From contig JBAJFE010000060.1 of assembly GCA_037903355.1 (NCBI GenBank), positions 992,001 through 1,056,000 on the forward strand: a DNA stretch of 64,000 nucleotides. The letters run 5' to 3'. This DNA comes from Trichuris trichiura (lineage: Eukaryota > Nematoda > Enoplea > Trichinellida > Trichuridae). Each line of letters starts with the position of its first letter. The stretch's first letter is position 1. The notes beneath the pieces are model-generated. The model ran no database searches, was not told the DNA's origin, and worked only from the letters and a program-made list of their open reading frames with translations. A program made the position numbers and the translations under genes. This document shows positions 23,326 to 35,524 of the stretch, in pieces.

Positions 23326-26171
23326 ATGACTACTAGAGCGCTTATATCTGCTCTACTGTGCGCTATCTGCGAAGCATTGATTAGGTAATAAGCAGCTTCA
23401 CGTAAAAGCAAAAATAGTTTTCAATTGTGCTTCAAAATATAGGATATCTTCTAACAAGAGCCAATATATTTTTACCATAGAAGTTACACTGTGTTACGAA
23501 AGCACTGGAGCTTACCGGATTTGCGAAGTAATAGCTTAGAAAACTTCTTTTGTGACTCCCCTGATCGATCTGTTCTTAAAATATTGTTTTAACGTCCACA
23601 TAAAATAAGCTTCTTTCTAGAAATGTTTCCTTGCAAGCTGCGCTTAGTTGAAAGCTTTTGTTACGCCCTTACAAGTCAGAATTGTTTTAGCATTCCTATA
23701 ACAACAGTTAACATCGGAAAGAACGGTCGCACGAGGTCAATAAGTCTGCCCATTGGCGGAATAGTTAGCCCTCAGCTGTTGCTCGACTACGGAGATGTAA
23801 GTACAGGAATAAAACTTTTGCCGAAAAAACAAAAAAATCATTTTTTTGTTTAAAAATATTGTTTAGTAGTAATAAAAATCACATTTCCTATTTTGGCCAG
23901 ACAGTGAACGTGGCTACAATAAGTATTGGCTCACCTCCCCAACCATTTAAAGTTATTATGGACACCAGTTCAGCGGATTTTTGGCTTCCAGGCAATCTGT
24001 GCATTGTGAACGGATGCGGTATATCATGCTAACACTTTTACCGGTCGTATAGTTTTAAAGATGTTGTTAGGACATAAGCAGCTGTACGATTCGAAGCAAA
24101 GCAAAACTTACAAGCCCATAGGTAAAAAAGTTGGGCTGGATTACCAACCTGGCATCGTTCATGGGATTACGGCAACGGATAATGTATGCGTAAGTTCATT
24201 GCTTTGATCTAAGCCAAATACGGTATTTTCTTATGATTTCGTTGCTTCTCTAGATTGGCGCTCTTTGCAATCCGTTGCAAGAATTCGTAGAAGCCTACTA
24301 CACCATGTGGTATGACTGGTCAACAATGCCATTCGATGGTATAATGGGTTTGGCTTTTCCAACTGTTTCGCAAACAGAAGCAACGAATCCAATCATATCC
24401 CTAGCAAATTTGGGTTTATTAAACCAGCCGATGTTTACAATATGGAAAGAGCAACAGGAAATGTCAACTGAGTACGGCTGCATTTGTTCGCTATGTAATT
24501 GAGTGATTTACAAGAGTATCCAAAAATTTCCGGCCTTCGTTCAGCTATCCCAGATTTCTAGAATACCTTGTATCCACTTTAAGAAATCCCGCGCGCGGTT
24601 TCGTAGTATTTAGATAACCTGGTGAGAAAGGAGAGCATTTTGTTTATACTGAATTTTGGAAATATGGCAGAAGTGCATTCCAGGCAAAGAGCTGTCATTG
24701 GGTCTTCGTTTCACTGCGGGTATTCTTGGGCTACAGAATGTTTTAGAAGAGAGTTAGCCTTTTGTTGCAGTCTTGCGATATTCTGTAAAAACTTCCACTA
24801 GCGTGATGGGCACCTATGGGGCAACCAGTTAAAGCCATTTCGGGTGACCACGTTGCATCTGTAAAAGGAATGGCTTTGCGGAAAGCTGGAATCGTTTACA
24901 AATGTCAAAGGCAGCAGAATAATGGGTCCCCAAGTTTTTTTCGCGAAACAATTAAGGAGGAACTCCTTGAGAAGACCAAAGATGGAACTCTGCTTCTACA
25001 AGACACCCACTCACTGCTGCGCGTGACTCGGATGCTTATTGCCAATGCGGTTACCTTAATGTCCAGGCCAAGCTCCAACCGACTTTGTTCTGATTCGAAA
25101 TTGACGCACCTTTTCAGAGGAGTGAGATTCAGTTATAAAAACTTGAGCTGGTCAGCTATTGAGAGCTCATTTGAATCACGTGACAAAAGTCTTTTTTTGA
25201 ATAACTTGTAAAATTTAAAATACCTATGCGGAAAAAGCATTTAAGCTCAAGAGCTTTTATTCGGTCATATTAAAACAGAATTCTTCTGAGTGTTAGTTAA
25301 AGCTGGAAACTTTTTGATGCCCCTGTATAACTAATCTTTCATTTTTTTACTAAAAGTACAATATGCCCTCGCAAAAGCTAATAAGGCATTCTATCGAGTG
25401 GAAGGATTGACAGTGCAGTAAGCTGCTTACTTCGCTATTCAAGTAAAGTAGTGAAAGAAGTTTTATTTTAAGGAATGCGTTGCAAAACAAAATATCCGGT
25501 CTTATTACGCTTGGTACTTTTGATGTCGCACATTGTACAACAAGTTGTTTGTACGTGGACACAAAAATGGATTATTGGCGCTTCACCGTCCAAAGGTAAA
25601 CTGTTACTTAACCGCCTGAAATGCAGTTGCTTATTCTCAGAGGTTTTGTTCCATCCGACTACTATACATATTATGGAAATTTGACTTACACCAACATTCG
25701 AGTGTCAAACGCCATTGCCAGTTCGTCTTCATCAGTTATTAAAGGTCCGTCGTATGACATATGGACAATCGCAAACTCTTTGAGAGCATGGTATAGCCCA
25801 ACACATAATAAGGTCTCTCTTGAAGCATGCAATTATTTTTTTTGCATTTTGTAAAAATAGTTTTCAGTTTCTAGTCGACTGCGACACGAAGGATGATCTA
25901 CCACAAATCGGAATCACTGTCGAGGGCACTGATCTGCCAATAACTCCTAAAAACTATGTGATTAAGGTGCGAAGTTTAAAAGCTAATCTTAACTTTTTAA
26001 CTATGTTGTATCTTTTTTTCTAAGATTGCGGATGGCTACTGCGCATTGGCGTTGGAAGTTATGTCGCCGACTCTGTTTTACGACTGGGTTCTTGGTGAAC
26101 CGTGGTTCAGAGAGTATTGTCACGTTTTCGATGTTGACACTGGCCGACTTGCATTTTGTGCACCTCAATGA
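23326..26171 (+). CDS. Secreted pepsin-fold protein, predicted inactive aspartic protease homologue (paralogue C)
   Basis: Third family A1 paralogue, 386 aa. Nine exons: 23326-23384, 23691-23796, 23901-24018, 24071-24189, 24254-24471, 25473-25595, 25641-25812, 25868-25966 and 26025-26171. A short signal peptide (LISALLCAICEA) is followed by SIPITTV at the propeptide start. The first catalytic loop is DTSS, which can be compatible with activity. The flap is DYQPG. In exon 5, FDGIMGLAF is kept. The second loop is SSSSSVIKGP; the catalytic Asp is Ser (codon 25720-25722), as in A and B. WVLGEPWFREY is kept near the C-terminus. Intron 5 is 1001 bp, far larger than in A, and holds an unexplained 131-codon frame. 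Extracellular location is inferred from the signal peptide. Catalytic inactivity is inferred from the lost Asp. Confidence 0.9.
24472..25472 (+). other. Enlarged intron of paralogue C with an open frame
   Basis: The equivalent intron is about 230 bp in paralogue A. Here it is 1001 bp and contains an open frame at 24816-25211 (131 codons). The predicted peptide is Lys/Arg-rich and begins with a GTG or later codon. It looks loosely like the helix-turn-helix part of a decayed transposase, but I cannot support that with a clear motif. Confidence 0.25.
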
Positions 26172-27500
26172 TATTTTTTCAAAAGGCAAAGTTTGTTCAA
26201 TACAATATGAGCGTTAATGCAGCAATTGCTCATTTTCTGCTTCTGCAAATTTCCTTCTAATGCTTAGTTTATGATTTGTGATTATCTATATTGACCCTTC
26301 GTCTATCTTCTACTATTAATCATGCAATGGTTCAATATGCAGTGCAAACATGATGCTGCCAAAGGAGAAATTAACCATAGCTTTTTAAGCAAGTTCAGAA
26401 AGCCCACCCAAACCTTAAACGATCATTTCAGCTGAAACTAGCGAAATGCTGAAGAATGAATTGATAATATACGTATACATAAGAAATATTTCAACTTTAA
26501 CTTTACCATTTTTATCGTTCCGTCACTTCTATTTTATTTATGCTTTTAATTATTCAGTTTTTTAAAGACTATTACGCTATACATTACTTCATCGTTTAAA
26601 TTTACGTTTTTTCTTTTCTTCTATCTATTTTGCTTTTAATCTTGGTGCTTTTCATTTTGCCTGTTAACTGAACGAAACTGCTTCCGCAAGGAACGCACGG
26701 AGCTATCTGAAGTCTTGACCCGGCCTCACCAGCATTTACCTGCAATTTCCCGTTATCTCTGGGGCTCATTTTAATGCACTTCGTAATATGCACTTATAAC
26801 AGAGCAAACTGGGCCCATAACATGCTGCAAGAGCTAAAAACGAGACTTCAAGGTTCAGAGGCTGTAAAAGTGCAGAATGCTTCTCATTTTTAAAAGCGGA
26901 AAAATTACTTACCAATGAAGGTTAAGCAAAAGTTTATCCGCAAGAATTTTTCATCGTGAACATCTTGTCTAACACACGGGTAGAAGTACGATGCGAACTC
27001 TACTTTGGAAAAGACTGTCACAGCGCTCCATCATTTTTTTGTCGTTGAAGTTAAAATAAAACAGACATAAAGGAGATGACATATAGAATGATTGCGGATA
27101 ACTGTAGTAAGCAAATTTACCAATGAAAAAATAAAGTCGAGCTGACGCGTCTTAAATTGCTAGATAATCAATCAGACACAGTGAACAAGGCTGATGCCGT
27201 TTTGATCATTTGACCTATTTACGCTTGAGTCACGTGAATCAGCCTCAGCGGAAAAGGCAAACAAGCAAGGATCCTATTGGTCAAACGCACTGACACTGAG
27301 AAAAGAGAAACAGCTATTTTAAAACCTTCATAATATCCATTGCCAACTAAATAAACTATGAAAACCCAATGCTGTGCTTCCGTTGCAGCATCTAAAGCTC
27401 TATTTTCAATTTTTTAAATTAAAAAATTAAACTCTTTGATAGCTTTTCGTTTTCCTCTTCATACTATACTTAGCTGCTCTTAATAATAAATATACTGCGC
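26172..27500. other. Intergenic region, no gene seen
   Basis: AT-rich sequence downstream of paralogue C, with only short open frames on either strand. It ends in the AT-repeat tract that flanks the palindromic PLE remnant. Confidence 0.5.
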
Positions 27501-27509
27501 TTTGCCCAC

Positions 27510-27630
27510 AGAAATAAAGTGAAATTCTTTCCTACATTATATATATATTAACTATATTAACACTGCGGTAATGAATACTTAATAAAGTGAAACTCATTCC
27601 TACATTATATATATATATATATATATATAT
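27510..27630. repeat. Tandem AT-rich repeat and (TA)n tract
   Basis: A unit of about 72 bp, starting AATAAAGTGAAA and running through TTCCTACATTATATATA, occurs about twice (from about 27514 and from about 27581) and ends in a (TA)n microsatellite. Its reverse complement reappears at 27891-27943, on the other side of the PLE palindrome. Confidence 0.7.
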
Positions 27631-27943
27631 TGTTTGGTTTCTTTTTGTACGGATTTTTCGTGTCCCGTTGAATAGACTTTTATTAATAAACTTTTATTAA
27701 TAAACTCTCCGGAGCTTTCGGGTCATTCGTGACCCGTCATCAGCGGTCAAAGCTCCTGAGAGTTTATTAATAAAAGTTTATTAATAAAAGTCTATTCAAC
27801 GGGACACGAAAAATCCGTACAAAAAGAAACCAAACAATGAAATTATTTGGTCCCGTACGAAGACACTATATATATATATATATTTATTTATATATAATGT
27901 AGGAATGAGTTTCACTTTATTAAGTATTCATCACCGCAGTGTT
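27559..27943. mobile_element. Palindromic Penelope-like element terminal remnant
   Basis: Perfect 79-nt inverted arms at 27631-27709 and 27758-27836 (identical by eye) enclose a 48-nt spacer. Each arm contains the end sequence CAACGGGACA..AAATCCGTAC found at both ends of the PLE at 37.14-38.70 kb. The following 3' tail, TGAAATTATTTGGTCCCG, is also shared with that element. Outer arms of about 53 nt (27559-27612 and 27891-27943) repeat in inverted orientation with one mismatch. No coding sequence remains. The structure would form a long RNA hairpin if transcribed. It represents two PLE termini fused head to head. Confidence 0.75.
27707..27748 (-). ncRNA. Candidate hammerhead ribozyme in PLE remnant
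   Basis: On the minus strand: GACCG, then CUGAUGA (27743-27737), a stem of GGGUCA pairing UGACCC with a CGAA loop, GAAA, AGCU-C, then CGGAG. This matches the hammerhead core (CUGANGA, GAAA, and UH before stem I). Stem I is GACCG/CGGAG with mismatches. Stem III is only the palindrome AGCU, as expected for a ribozyme that works as a dimer. One unpaired C sits between CUGAUGA and stem II. PLE terminal repeats are known to carry hammerhead motifs; activity here is untested. Confidence 0.4.
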
Positions 27944-27949
27944 AATAGC

Positions 27950-29009
27950 GTATTCCAGCTACATTGTGGGGTCTTATTATCAAACTTTTCAGCGTGATAA
28001 CTATTTCCAAATGGCTTATTATGGCAGCGCTAACTCAGACAATGCTTACACAATGGCTCCGGGTAGGAATTCATTTGAAGAGTGGCGATTGTTTCATCTT
28101 TCGTGAAACGGCTTGAGCATTTGATCATCGATGCCTGCAACTAACGAATGAGATGCACAGAGGATACAGCACGGAAACTATTAAGATAAACTGATTAATT
28201 GTACTTCCAATAGGAGCCCGCACAGCAACCACAAGAAAGGCACTCCCTGATCAGCAAGGCGATGTTTCAAGCGAAAAATCTCACACCATTTGGGAAAATG
28301 TCCAACCATTGAGAAAAGCAATCGGCTGAATGCATTCAAGCTAGCATATGGAAAACATGAAAGCCTGTTCATTATGAATAAAAGAGTTTCACGAATACTC
28401 ACACAGAACACAGCAAAACTAAAGCATACCTGAACATAGACATACGCACACAAAATAAACACTTAAATTATAACGCCATCTTAGAGTGACTGATTTACAC
28501 ATGAGTCGTTTTCACTACAGAAGAACGACGTATGCACATAAATTCATACTGAGAAGAACAAAGTAATCAGTATAGCATTAATAGCCTTTTATTCAAATAA
28601 AATTACCTTGCAACGTTTTCAGGTCTTTTAAATACTTGCTACTCATGCATATAAAAAACAGCACGCAGTTATTATTAACATGATGCATACATCCAAAGCC
28701 AGTGTTAAAATATTTTTGTAAACGTTTCAGTTTATTATCATAATCCCACACATAAGCTGAAATGAAAAATGAGCTAGAGTGCACATGCTTACAAGTTTTC
28801 CCAAAAACGCCTACGCAAGCAGAGGAACTTTAGACAGATACTATAAGCAGGAAGGAAGCAAGCAAGCGTATGTCAAAGTTAAAGCGAAAGCAGAAGGTGC
28901 TAAATAAAGCAAAAGATGTAGCTAAGAGTGGGAAAAAGTTAAGTATGCACAACTATTACTACCGCCATTTTGGTCATAAAGCTTTTGCACTTCATCAGAT
29001 TTTGACTCG
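27950..29009. other. Intergenic region downstream of the CAF1-like gene
   Basis: About 1 kb of AT-rich sequence between the PLE palindrome and the stop of the deadenylase gene (-). No gene motif is seen in any frame. Confidence 0.5.
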
Positions 29010-31329
29010 TCAATAATCACCGAGGCCACAGAATACATTCTCCATTAAGCTCATCTTGATGGACAAATCTTTACAAATCTGAAAAAGTTATAATCGCTCT
29101 AATGGGACAGATGAATACAGTAATGCCCTCCTACCTCCCTTAGCTTGAAAAAGCACAAACCAGTAATCATGCTGTCACTGCCAGCTTGATGAGCTACACC
29201 TTTACGTTCTACCTTAAAGTTAAAAAAGGCAATGAATTGGCCATATTAGGCAACTTAAAGAAGAATACTGACCTCCAGAGTTTCGGCAGTGGCCTGAAGA
29301 CCGCCAAACATTCCGCAAACCTTTACCATTTGACGAACATCATAAGTTACGGGAAAATAATACTTCAGTTCTTTTAAAAAGTCATCCCTGCTTCTTGGCA
29401 AGTCCGTATTTGTAATTATGCGCATTAGATAGGCATAATCAAAACCTCTAAACATGCAAGAACGTAAGTTTTGAAAATTTGGAAGTTTAGCACGACAAGA
29501 AGTGATTGCTCACCCCTGGAACGTTAGCCACTTGACATCCGGATTCAGCAGCACTCCAGAGATCAGCAGACGTTCAGCAAAAGAAGATCGGTCTATTCCG
29601 TCAGTTGCAAAACGTTTAAAATCCAGTCCCGCTCCTGACAACAACTCGTATGCCTCATCCAAAATTGGATTAACTCTGAAGACGCGAAAGTTCAGAGGCA
29701 ACTTTAAAAAAATGTTGACGGGCTGCGGTCACCCAAGTACGAATTTAAAATTGAACTGCCATGTGTTTTTTCCCTCTGGTTGCTCTCCAGTCTCAGAGAA
29801 GAATGACAGTCCTGCTTGTATTAGCTGGGAGTGTTCCACGTTCAGCCGAACAGTATCGTATGTCCATCGCTTGTTTCTTTCCTCCGGCGGCAAAGTTACC
29901 ATCCCCGGAAATTCAGTGTCCTACAAAAGAAAAGTCAGAACTACAGAGAATAATAAATTAATTACAAAGGCATGTAGTTTCCTTTCATCTCACCTTAGTA
30001 TATGAAACCTATGAATGGTAAGAGCCTATCAGAGGCAGAGTGATCTCCATTAACTTCATATTAAACTAATTTAATTTTTTTGCATAGTCGTTTTGCCAAA
30101 ACCGTCATATTCATAAAGGCGGTACACCTCAAAAACTGTGGAAAAATCCTTAAATGGGAATGTGTTTTAAATTAACTTCTACTAATGGTTTCTTCTATCA
30201 CTTCTAAGAAATAAATTTTTAGGCGAAGTATTCTTTATGACTGTTATCAGTGGATGGTAATTATTGACAGTAAATAACAAAACAAAGGCAGATGTGAAAT
30301 TTGTCTTCTCGTTTATGAAAGAGAAGATTATTTTTAATTCAGACGCTTAGCTTTAGCATTATATCACATTATGCCCAACTTTGTTGGCTGAACAAACGCA
30401 ATGCCTTACTTTGATAGTAGTGCCCTCTGGTGATGCATGCATATCATGCCTACATGGGCAAGTTTAAAGTTTAGGCAAATATTTTTGGTCAGTAGAAAGA
30501 ACATGCGTTAAGAGCGCCTGAAGCGCTGTACCACCTAAGCCTATGGTGTGCACTACCATTTTTACTTCACCTGGGGCACGTGAATAGCATATGCACATTT
30601 TCTGAATTCCCATTAACGCAGTAGCGGACTTCCCCTCCTAGAGATGAGGTCCAGCCAGGTCCATCGCCCATTAACTGTTAGCCGTCATTCCTGGCCATGA
30701 ATTAAATCAGTTTCTCCCTCAAGGGCGCGGGACCACTTCTGACAGCTTACCAGCGCCTTTTACCCAGTCACCCCACTGACTTTCAGTAAAGCCTGAAAGC
30801 AGTAGTGATCCCAATAGAAAAACCCTGAGCTAGCATGCTTCTTTTTCAAGTACAGACACTTCCAACCAATGAAATTGCGCCAAGTGTAGAAATAAAAAAA
30901 TGAAGTAATATCGATCGATAAGAAGGCAGCGAACTGACTGAGCGCTTCTCTTTTTATAGCTGTTTTGAGGAAATGGTTACAGTACAAGCAAATATTCAGC
31001 ACAAGAGCCATATTCGTCAGTATATACGTCTGACACTGACGAAGGGAGAGTCGGCAGTGAAAATTACTCAAAAATAAACGTTTCTACCTGTGCAGACTGC
31101 TCATCCGCATGAACTAATGAAACCATTTATTTTACAAAATTACTATAGCATTAGTTTGACTCACCAAAGCCACGATTGGATATTTCGCGACAACGTTCGA
31201 TAGCGACTCAATCTCAGTATACAAATTTCCATTCCACACATTCACAATACCGTATGACGCTGCATTTGGATCAGTCCTTCTTTTGGGAAATAGGACAGGC
31301 TGCGCTGGGGGAGCTTGCTCCGCTGACAT
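29010..31329 (-). CDS. ccf-1: CCR4-NOT complex deadenylase subunit CNOT7/8 (CAF1)
   Basis: DEDD-family 3'-5' exoribonuclease that shortens mRNA poly(A) tails in the cytoplasmic CCR4-NOT complex. Six minus-strand exons: 31329-31165, 29920-29733, 29675-29523, 29447-29273, 29212-29135 and 29078-29010, 275 aa (human CNOT7 is 285). The four catalytic acids are in place: DTEFPG at the start of exon 2 (D and E), the Asp in GGFDYAYL, and HQAGSD with its His and Asp. WQFNFKF and the PxxYDVxxxxK region also match. Intron 1 is 1.24 kb; the others are about 45-75 bp. The exon 2 donor (gtgacc) is weak, but its join to exon 3 in phase 2 restores the exact family length. The symbol follows the C. elegans orthologue name. 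Confidence 0.94.
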
Positions 31330-33288
31330 AACTAACAAGAATATCCTAATTGGCAAAAGACTTAGACAAAAAAAACAACCGGTCCGACAGCCAGAAACTA
31401 CGGGTCACTGCGGAAAAGGCGCAAGAAATTGATAACCCGTTTTTTCTTACGCTTTTTACAGTACTACAACAGGTAGTGACAGCCGGAAGAATTACATGCA
31501 GGTACTTTAGCTAACAGAAAGAGTTTAAATGAACAATTTTATTTTAATAACGTCACTGTCAGAGCAAATATTACAATTCGGAATAAAATCTCGCTCTCCC
31601 CTTGTCGCGCGTTGGCTGGCAACATATTTTCCACTTTTCTAAAACATGCCTACCGTCAGCCATTGCGGCAAAGGGCAGTTTTAAAAAACTCATTAGGAGT
31701 TCCAATAACATAGTCTCGTAATTGAATAACCAAGTTTATTTTCTAATCCTACAGGCTTTTGCATATCAGACTAATCAGCGTATCATATTGTAGATTCCTA
31801 TGCTGACTTGCTGAGGCTTAAACCAAATGACAAAATTCAATAAAGGCTGACGCTGCCAAATGCGCTTATTATGTATCCCGCTTTTATCAGCCGACCGCAT
31901 TCAACGCATCCAGGTTCGTTAATGTTAATTTTCAAACATTCAGAAAGTTGAAAGGTCATTTTTTATTTAGAAATGACGTCATCATAAGTGCTCTATTTCA
32001 ATTTGAATATGAGATTCTCTGCCGCCAAAAAATGTGGAGGAAAATGGGACAAAACGGCTTTGGAAGCTTTGCTAACTACAACAACCTTCAACAGGAACAA
32101 ACCTACCTATTTAGCGCTGATGTAAATACTGCTTATGTATAGTACCGGAAAAGTAGAAACAATTGATATCAACTGTTCGCTCGAAGGTTTGTTCACGTGC
32201 AGACAGACGGCTGAGCTTGTTGGGACATAGCTCTATCATAGGACGCACTGCCTTAAAGGATTCTGCCTAAATAAATCCCCTATCCAGAAATAGACATCCT
32301 TTTGTAGGTTTCAGCAGGCTATCGCGATATATTGCTACTGCTTGCATACAGTAGATAGGAAGTTTTCAAAAACATTTGTGCAGCAGAAAAAAGTTTGACC
32401 AAAACAGGCTGAAAGTTTTTTTTAAGCGTAACGCGTTATCAGTCAAAGTTCATTCGCTCATTATCCCACGCTGACATGTTGAAGCCGCGTCAGCGCGCTT
32501 CAGTTTTACACTGAAAGTTCGTGGGAACGCGACGAACTTTAGCATGCACCGGCGGTAGGTTGAGTGAGCGAACAGATCCTTCGTTGGGACTACGAATACT
32601 CAAGCGCTTAAAGTGAACATTACGTAAGGCAGTTATGGAACGCTTAGATTTCAGCTTTTCATTCGCTCATTGGTTCGACATCTCTATGGCATAGTGTGCA
32701 TTCCTCCAATATGACCATGCTGGCTTGCCTACCTGTAGTACCGCGCAAATTCCGCTGCTTGGCATTTACTCGGCTCGACCATTCAAGTGGCAGTATTCCT
32801 GTCAGATAGTGCTCAGTTTGTAGAGTACGGAGAATTGCAGCCGAATGGTATAGACGAAGGCCAGGGGTATTTTGGCTGTAAAACAACATCTATGACTCCA
32901 TATACTTTCTGCTAAAGGCCAACAGCAACCCGGCAAGCTGCAACGCGCCTACTTTCATTGGCATGTTCAAAAAGTCGTCACATCAGCACGTTCACTTCGC
33001 AGTTTTCGTGAAATTCGTCGCAGTTGTAAATGATTATCCTTTGTTGGCATACGGTAGTTAGTACAGCTTCAAGTTTCTCTGAAGTATTCAACAATACGTT
33101 TAATAGTAACATAGTCAATCACTACGGTACGCAATTAGATTGGTAAACAAAAATATAAATAACAAAAAGCGAAGAAATGCTGAATCTATTTAGGAAAATG
33201 ACTTTGACCATTTGGAATTGAATAAGTTGAACGTTGCTTTTGCCGTACAATAGTCACCACGCATTGCTGCTTCTTATGTAGAAAGAAA
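31330..33288. other. Intergenic region between the CAF1 and PPIL4 genes
   Basis: About 2 kb. It should hold the promoter of the CAF1-like gene and the 3' end of the PPIL4-like gene. A GC-richer patch at 32450-32580 contains loose inverted copies of a GTTCGCTCA-type motif. No gene is recognised. Confidence 0.45.
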
Positions 33289-35091
33289 TTAATGGCGTCG
33301 ACGGTGGCTGTGATGCCTTCGAGGGCTGACGGATCTTCTACGATGTTTCGACCTACTATGCTCTCTACTTCGAAATCGTCTGCTGTATGTGCTTTTCTGC
33401 TTCGGGGAATTCCTCTGAAAAAAAACACGCAACTGTAAACGTTTTAAAAGAAATAAGTAAAAAATAATTACCCGACGATGTCTGTCAGCAGATCGACTTT
33501 TTCTTCTTCTTTCACGCGGTGCTGACTTTTTGTCCATCTTTCGCGGCGATGACGACGACAGTAGGGCCACTAAAGCAATATAACTAAGTTTGGTAAGGCG
33601 AACGGCAAGGTAACTAACGCTGCTTTCTCCAGTCCTTATTTCTGCAAACCGACTGACCAAAGTCTACGTGAATTCGACGATCGTCGATTAAAACGTTGTC
33701 CATTTTGAAGAAAGCCTCTTCGCAGCTTGCACGCTGAAATTTTTTCCATTGAAAGAAATTTTCAAAAAGTCAATCACCAACATTCGCGAATTCTATGAAG
33801 GCATACTGTAGAGAGGCACCGGTTACTCTGTCCTTGATAATTTCGCACCTACAAAAAAAATTTACTTCTAACGTATAAAAGGGCAAAAATAGCAACTTAC
33901 GATAATATCTCTCCGAATCGGCCAAAAATGATGGCCAAATCGTCTTCCGTCGTAACGGCGTTCAAACGACAAACGAAAAGTACATTGTCAGCCGGCTTCT
34001 CTTCGGCAAAATGCAAATCACCAACCTGTCGTAAAAGTTTATAATTTAAAAAAAAACTACTAAAGTAGATGAACAAAAGCACCATTTCCAAAACGTGCGC
34101 TTTTGCACGAGCTTCCCTAGCGGCTATTTCCTCTTCAAGAGCTTCGGCTGGTAAGTTGCCTTCCTCGTCAATGACAGATTCGTCAACACCAATCCGTTTT
34201 GTCTACAAAAAAACAACGCGGAAAATAAAATATCCAAAATTAACGTGGACGCATGTATAGTACATTGATCATGCTTTCATCCGGCGAGGGAGAACGAGAC
34301 GGATAGGTCAAACCCTTTGGATCCGGAAATGGATCGTCAAGTACGATGGTATGCATGATTCTGAAAATCAAAATAAATGGAAAAAATTTTACAAAATATA
34401 CTCAACGTACCGAACTTCTTGGTAAGGTCGATTGTTCTTGTCGCAAATTGTTTCGTTTAGAATGGACAGAGTTTCAAAACCTTCGGTCAGTTCGCCAAAA
34501 ACGCAATGCTTTTCGTCCAGAAAAGTGATATTCTCGGATAGAGTGACGAAGAACTAATTAAACAAAATGTATGCGCGCTTATGAGATTCAAAAGTTGCCA
34601 CAAGGCCAACCTGAGATCCAATCATGTTATCTCCGTTGTTGACGAAAGACAAGGTGCCGAGTTTTGTGTGTCGAATAGGCGGCAATGTTTCCATTTCGAA
34701 ATAGCGCGCTTGATCGCCGTAAATTCGCCTAAGATTAAAGGCGGGCTACAAAAAGTTGCGCGAGCAAGAGGGAAAGTGTTTACCGAAAAATTGACTCTCC
34801 TCCTCGGCCCGTTCCCAAAGGATCTCCACTTTGAGCGACAAAGTTCGCCTAAAAAATTAAAATATTAAACTCTCGAAACAAGCGGGATAATTCTAAGCTT
34901 ACTTCAATGGAAAAGAAAAGATTGAAGTTGTAATACTTGGACTTGCAAAGCTTCAAGAAGTTTGAGCAAGCTAAAATCGACTTAGCGTTAGTACAGGGAC
35001 GAAAATTGGACTTTGTTTTACCGCGGGGTCTTTCCTTAGTGTACAAGTCGAAAACAAGATCACCAACGGTGGTTTCTACAAGCACTGCCAT
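33289..35091 (-). CDS. PPIL4-type cyclophilin with RRM domain (SIG-7/Rct1 family)
   Basis: Nuclear peptidyl-prolyl isomerase-like protein with an RNA-recognition motif; relatives act at transcription and splicing. Twelve minus-strand exons: 35091-35022, 34970-34903, 34848-34784, 34728-34611, 34553-34411, 34360-34264, 34202-34083, 34025-33901, 33848-33782, 33733-33658, 33569-33472 and 33414-33289, 390 aa. The cyclophilin domain (about residues 1-165) shows [30 protein letters not shown] and VFGELTEG. A charged linker follows. The RRM begins [17 protein letters not shown] and ends [15 protein letters not shown]. The C-terminus is short and Arg/Ser/His-rich. Human PPIL4 is 492 aa; most of the missing length lies in the tail. 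Introns are about 50-60 bp. The next minus-strand gene upstream is the TDRD3-like gene. Confidence 0.91.
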
Positions 35092-35524
35092 CTCGCGCAA
35101 CTCTCTACTACCAAAAACAGAAGTGCAAGCGGAAACTTGATTACTGTAAAACAGCAGGTTGAATCCTTTACGTCAATACAATGCTTTGCAGCCAAGAGAA
35201 TTCTTCGTCAACGAAAAACCTTGTTTCGAGTAGTCGCATGGCATTCTGAGCAACGTTTATTCGGTTTAGAAGTAGTATAGAAATAATGAACAAAATTTTA
35301 GCCTTTACTTTAGCCTGCGAATGACACAAAGTTGACTTGGGATAACGCATACTAAATGCGATGCTTAGCTTTAGGCAAAACGATAAATTGACGGAGGAAC
35401 TTTAGAAAAATTGGACTTTCTATTATCTTTACGCATTATTGCGCTCGTCAGAAGTTAACTAAACTTTTATTTGCTCAAATCGCTCCGGTGTACACGTTGA
35501 AAATTCTTCAAAGTCTTTCGGATA

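Noticed and set aside
27600..27900. CRISPR-like or satellite array
   Set aside because: The repeats are an inverted pair plus a microsatellite, not evenly spaced direct repeats.
29502..30005. 167-codon plus-strand frame
   Set aside because: Antisense shadow of exons 2 and 3 of the CAF1-like gene.
32659..32889. 76-codon minus-strand frame between the CAF1 and PPIL4 genes
   Set aside because: No recognisable motif and no partner exon.
33570..33660. Extension of the PPIL4 RS-tail exon upstream to about 33660
   Set aside because: It reads through an intron: the RRM exon ends at a gtcagt donor and a ttttag-type acceptor lies at 33570.
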